Of a stretch of DNA of 14,671 nt, positions 14,641-14,671 are shown one piece after another. Each line of letters begins with the position of its first letter. Positions within the stretch are counted from its first letter, which is position 1. The position numbers and the translations under genes were made by a program. The notes under the pieces are model-generated. The model worked only from the letters and a program-made list of their open reading frames with translations. It ran no database searches and was not told the origin of the DNA. The DNA comes from JANNAT01 sp031422555. GTDB taxonomy: Bacteria > Pseudomonadota > Alphaproteobacteria > Rhodobacterales > Rhodobacteraceae. Location: contig JANPLZ010000155.1 of NCBI GenBank assembly GCA_031422555.1, positions 1-14,671 of the forward strand, read 5' to 3'.

Positions 14641-14663
14641 GGGTGGGGGTTGCAGCCCCCGCC
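14641..14663 (-). terminator. Hairpin upstream of glpV (possible intra-operon attenuator or transcript-processing stem)
   Basis: GGGGG (14645-14649) pairs with CCCCC (14656-14660) around TTGCAG, with further partial pairing outside. It lies about 55 bp upstream of the glpV start and there is no T-run after it on the minus strand. Such stems between permease and binding-protein genes often set relative mRNA levels; that role is inferred. The remaining bases to the window end show no gene. Confidence 0.35.
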
Positions 14664-14671
14664 TGCACTTT

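Overview
The window looks like a chromosomal segment of a GC-rich alphaproteobacterium of the Rhodobacterales/Paracoccaceae type. This rests on the combination of a serine-cycle gene set with an L-malyl-CoA/beta-methylmalyl-CoA lyase, a ScfR/PccR-like regulator, an SqrR/BigR-type persulfide-responsive operon and a Glp-type glycerol ABC transporter. I cannot name a genus with confidence.

Layout. (1) 1-831 is a mobile-element graveyard. The first codons and outer end of an IS3-family element (minus strand, running off the left edge) have landed in a frameshifted relic of an IS1595-family transposase. This is followed by a short 12-bp tandem repeat and about 400 bp without a convincing gene. (2) 832-2813 holds a 91-aa hypothetical gene (minus) divergent from a soluble CadC-like regulator (winged helix, TolB-like domain, TPR region). 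(3) 3001-4850 is a minus-strand sulfide/persulfide operon: DUF442 sulfurtransferase, ETHE1-like persulfide dioxygenase, then an SqrR/BigR-type ArsR repressor, with a palindrome at its promoter. The next gene of the operon survives only as a frameshifted, truncated start of a YeeE/YedE sulfur transporter. (4) 4860-5229 is poorly defined and contains one unrecognised 85-aa ORF. (5) 5230-11028 is the core. A ScfR-family regulator (minus) is divergent from a compact plus-strand operon sgaA-mclA-mtkA-mtkB. (6) 11029-14671 is convergent and carries glpK and glpV (minus), the promoter-distal part of a glycerol uptake and phosphorylation locus whose other genes should lie beyond the right edge.

How the genes work together. 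SgaA, MtkAB and MclA carry out three steps of the serine cycle: serine plus glyoxylate to hydroxypyruvate plus glycine, malate to malyl-CoA, and malyl-CoA to acetyl-CoA plus glyoxylate. MclA probably also serves the ethylmalonyl-CoA pathway, which regenerates glyoxylate. The remaining serine-cycle genes (hydroxypyruvate reductase, glycerate kinase, PEP carboxylase, glyA, mtdA/fch) are absent here and must lie elsewhere if the cycle is complete. The neighbouring ScfR-like protein belongs to a family that senses short-chain acyl-CoA status, so it is the obvious candidate controller. GlpV delivers glycerol to the ABC permease and GlpK traps it as glycerol-3-phosphate.

I found no tRNA, rRNA, CRISPR array or clear replication origin. 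I do not see a wholly new system. The best leads are the regulator/serine-cycle pairing with its operator-like inverted repeat, the decapitated sulfur transporter, and a ~38-bp repeat placed identically after glpV and after glpK.
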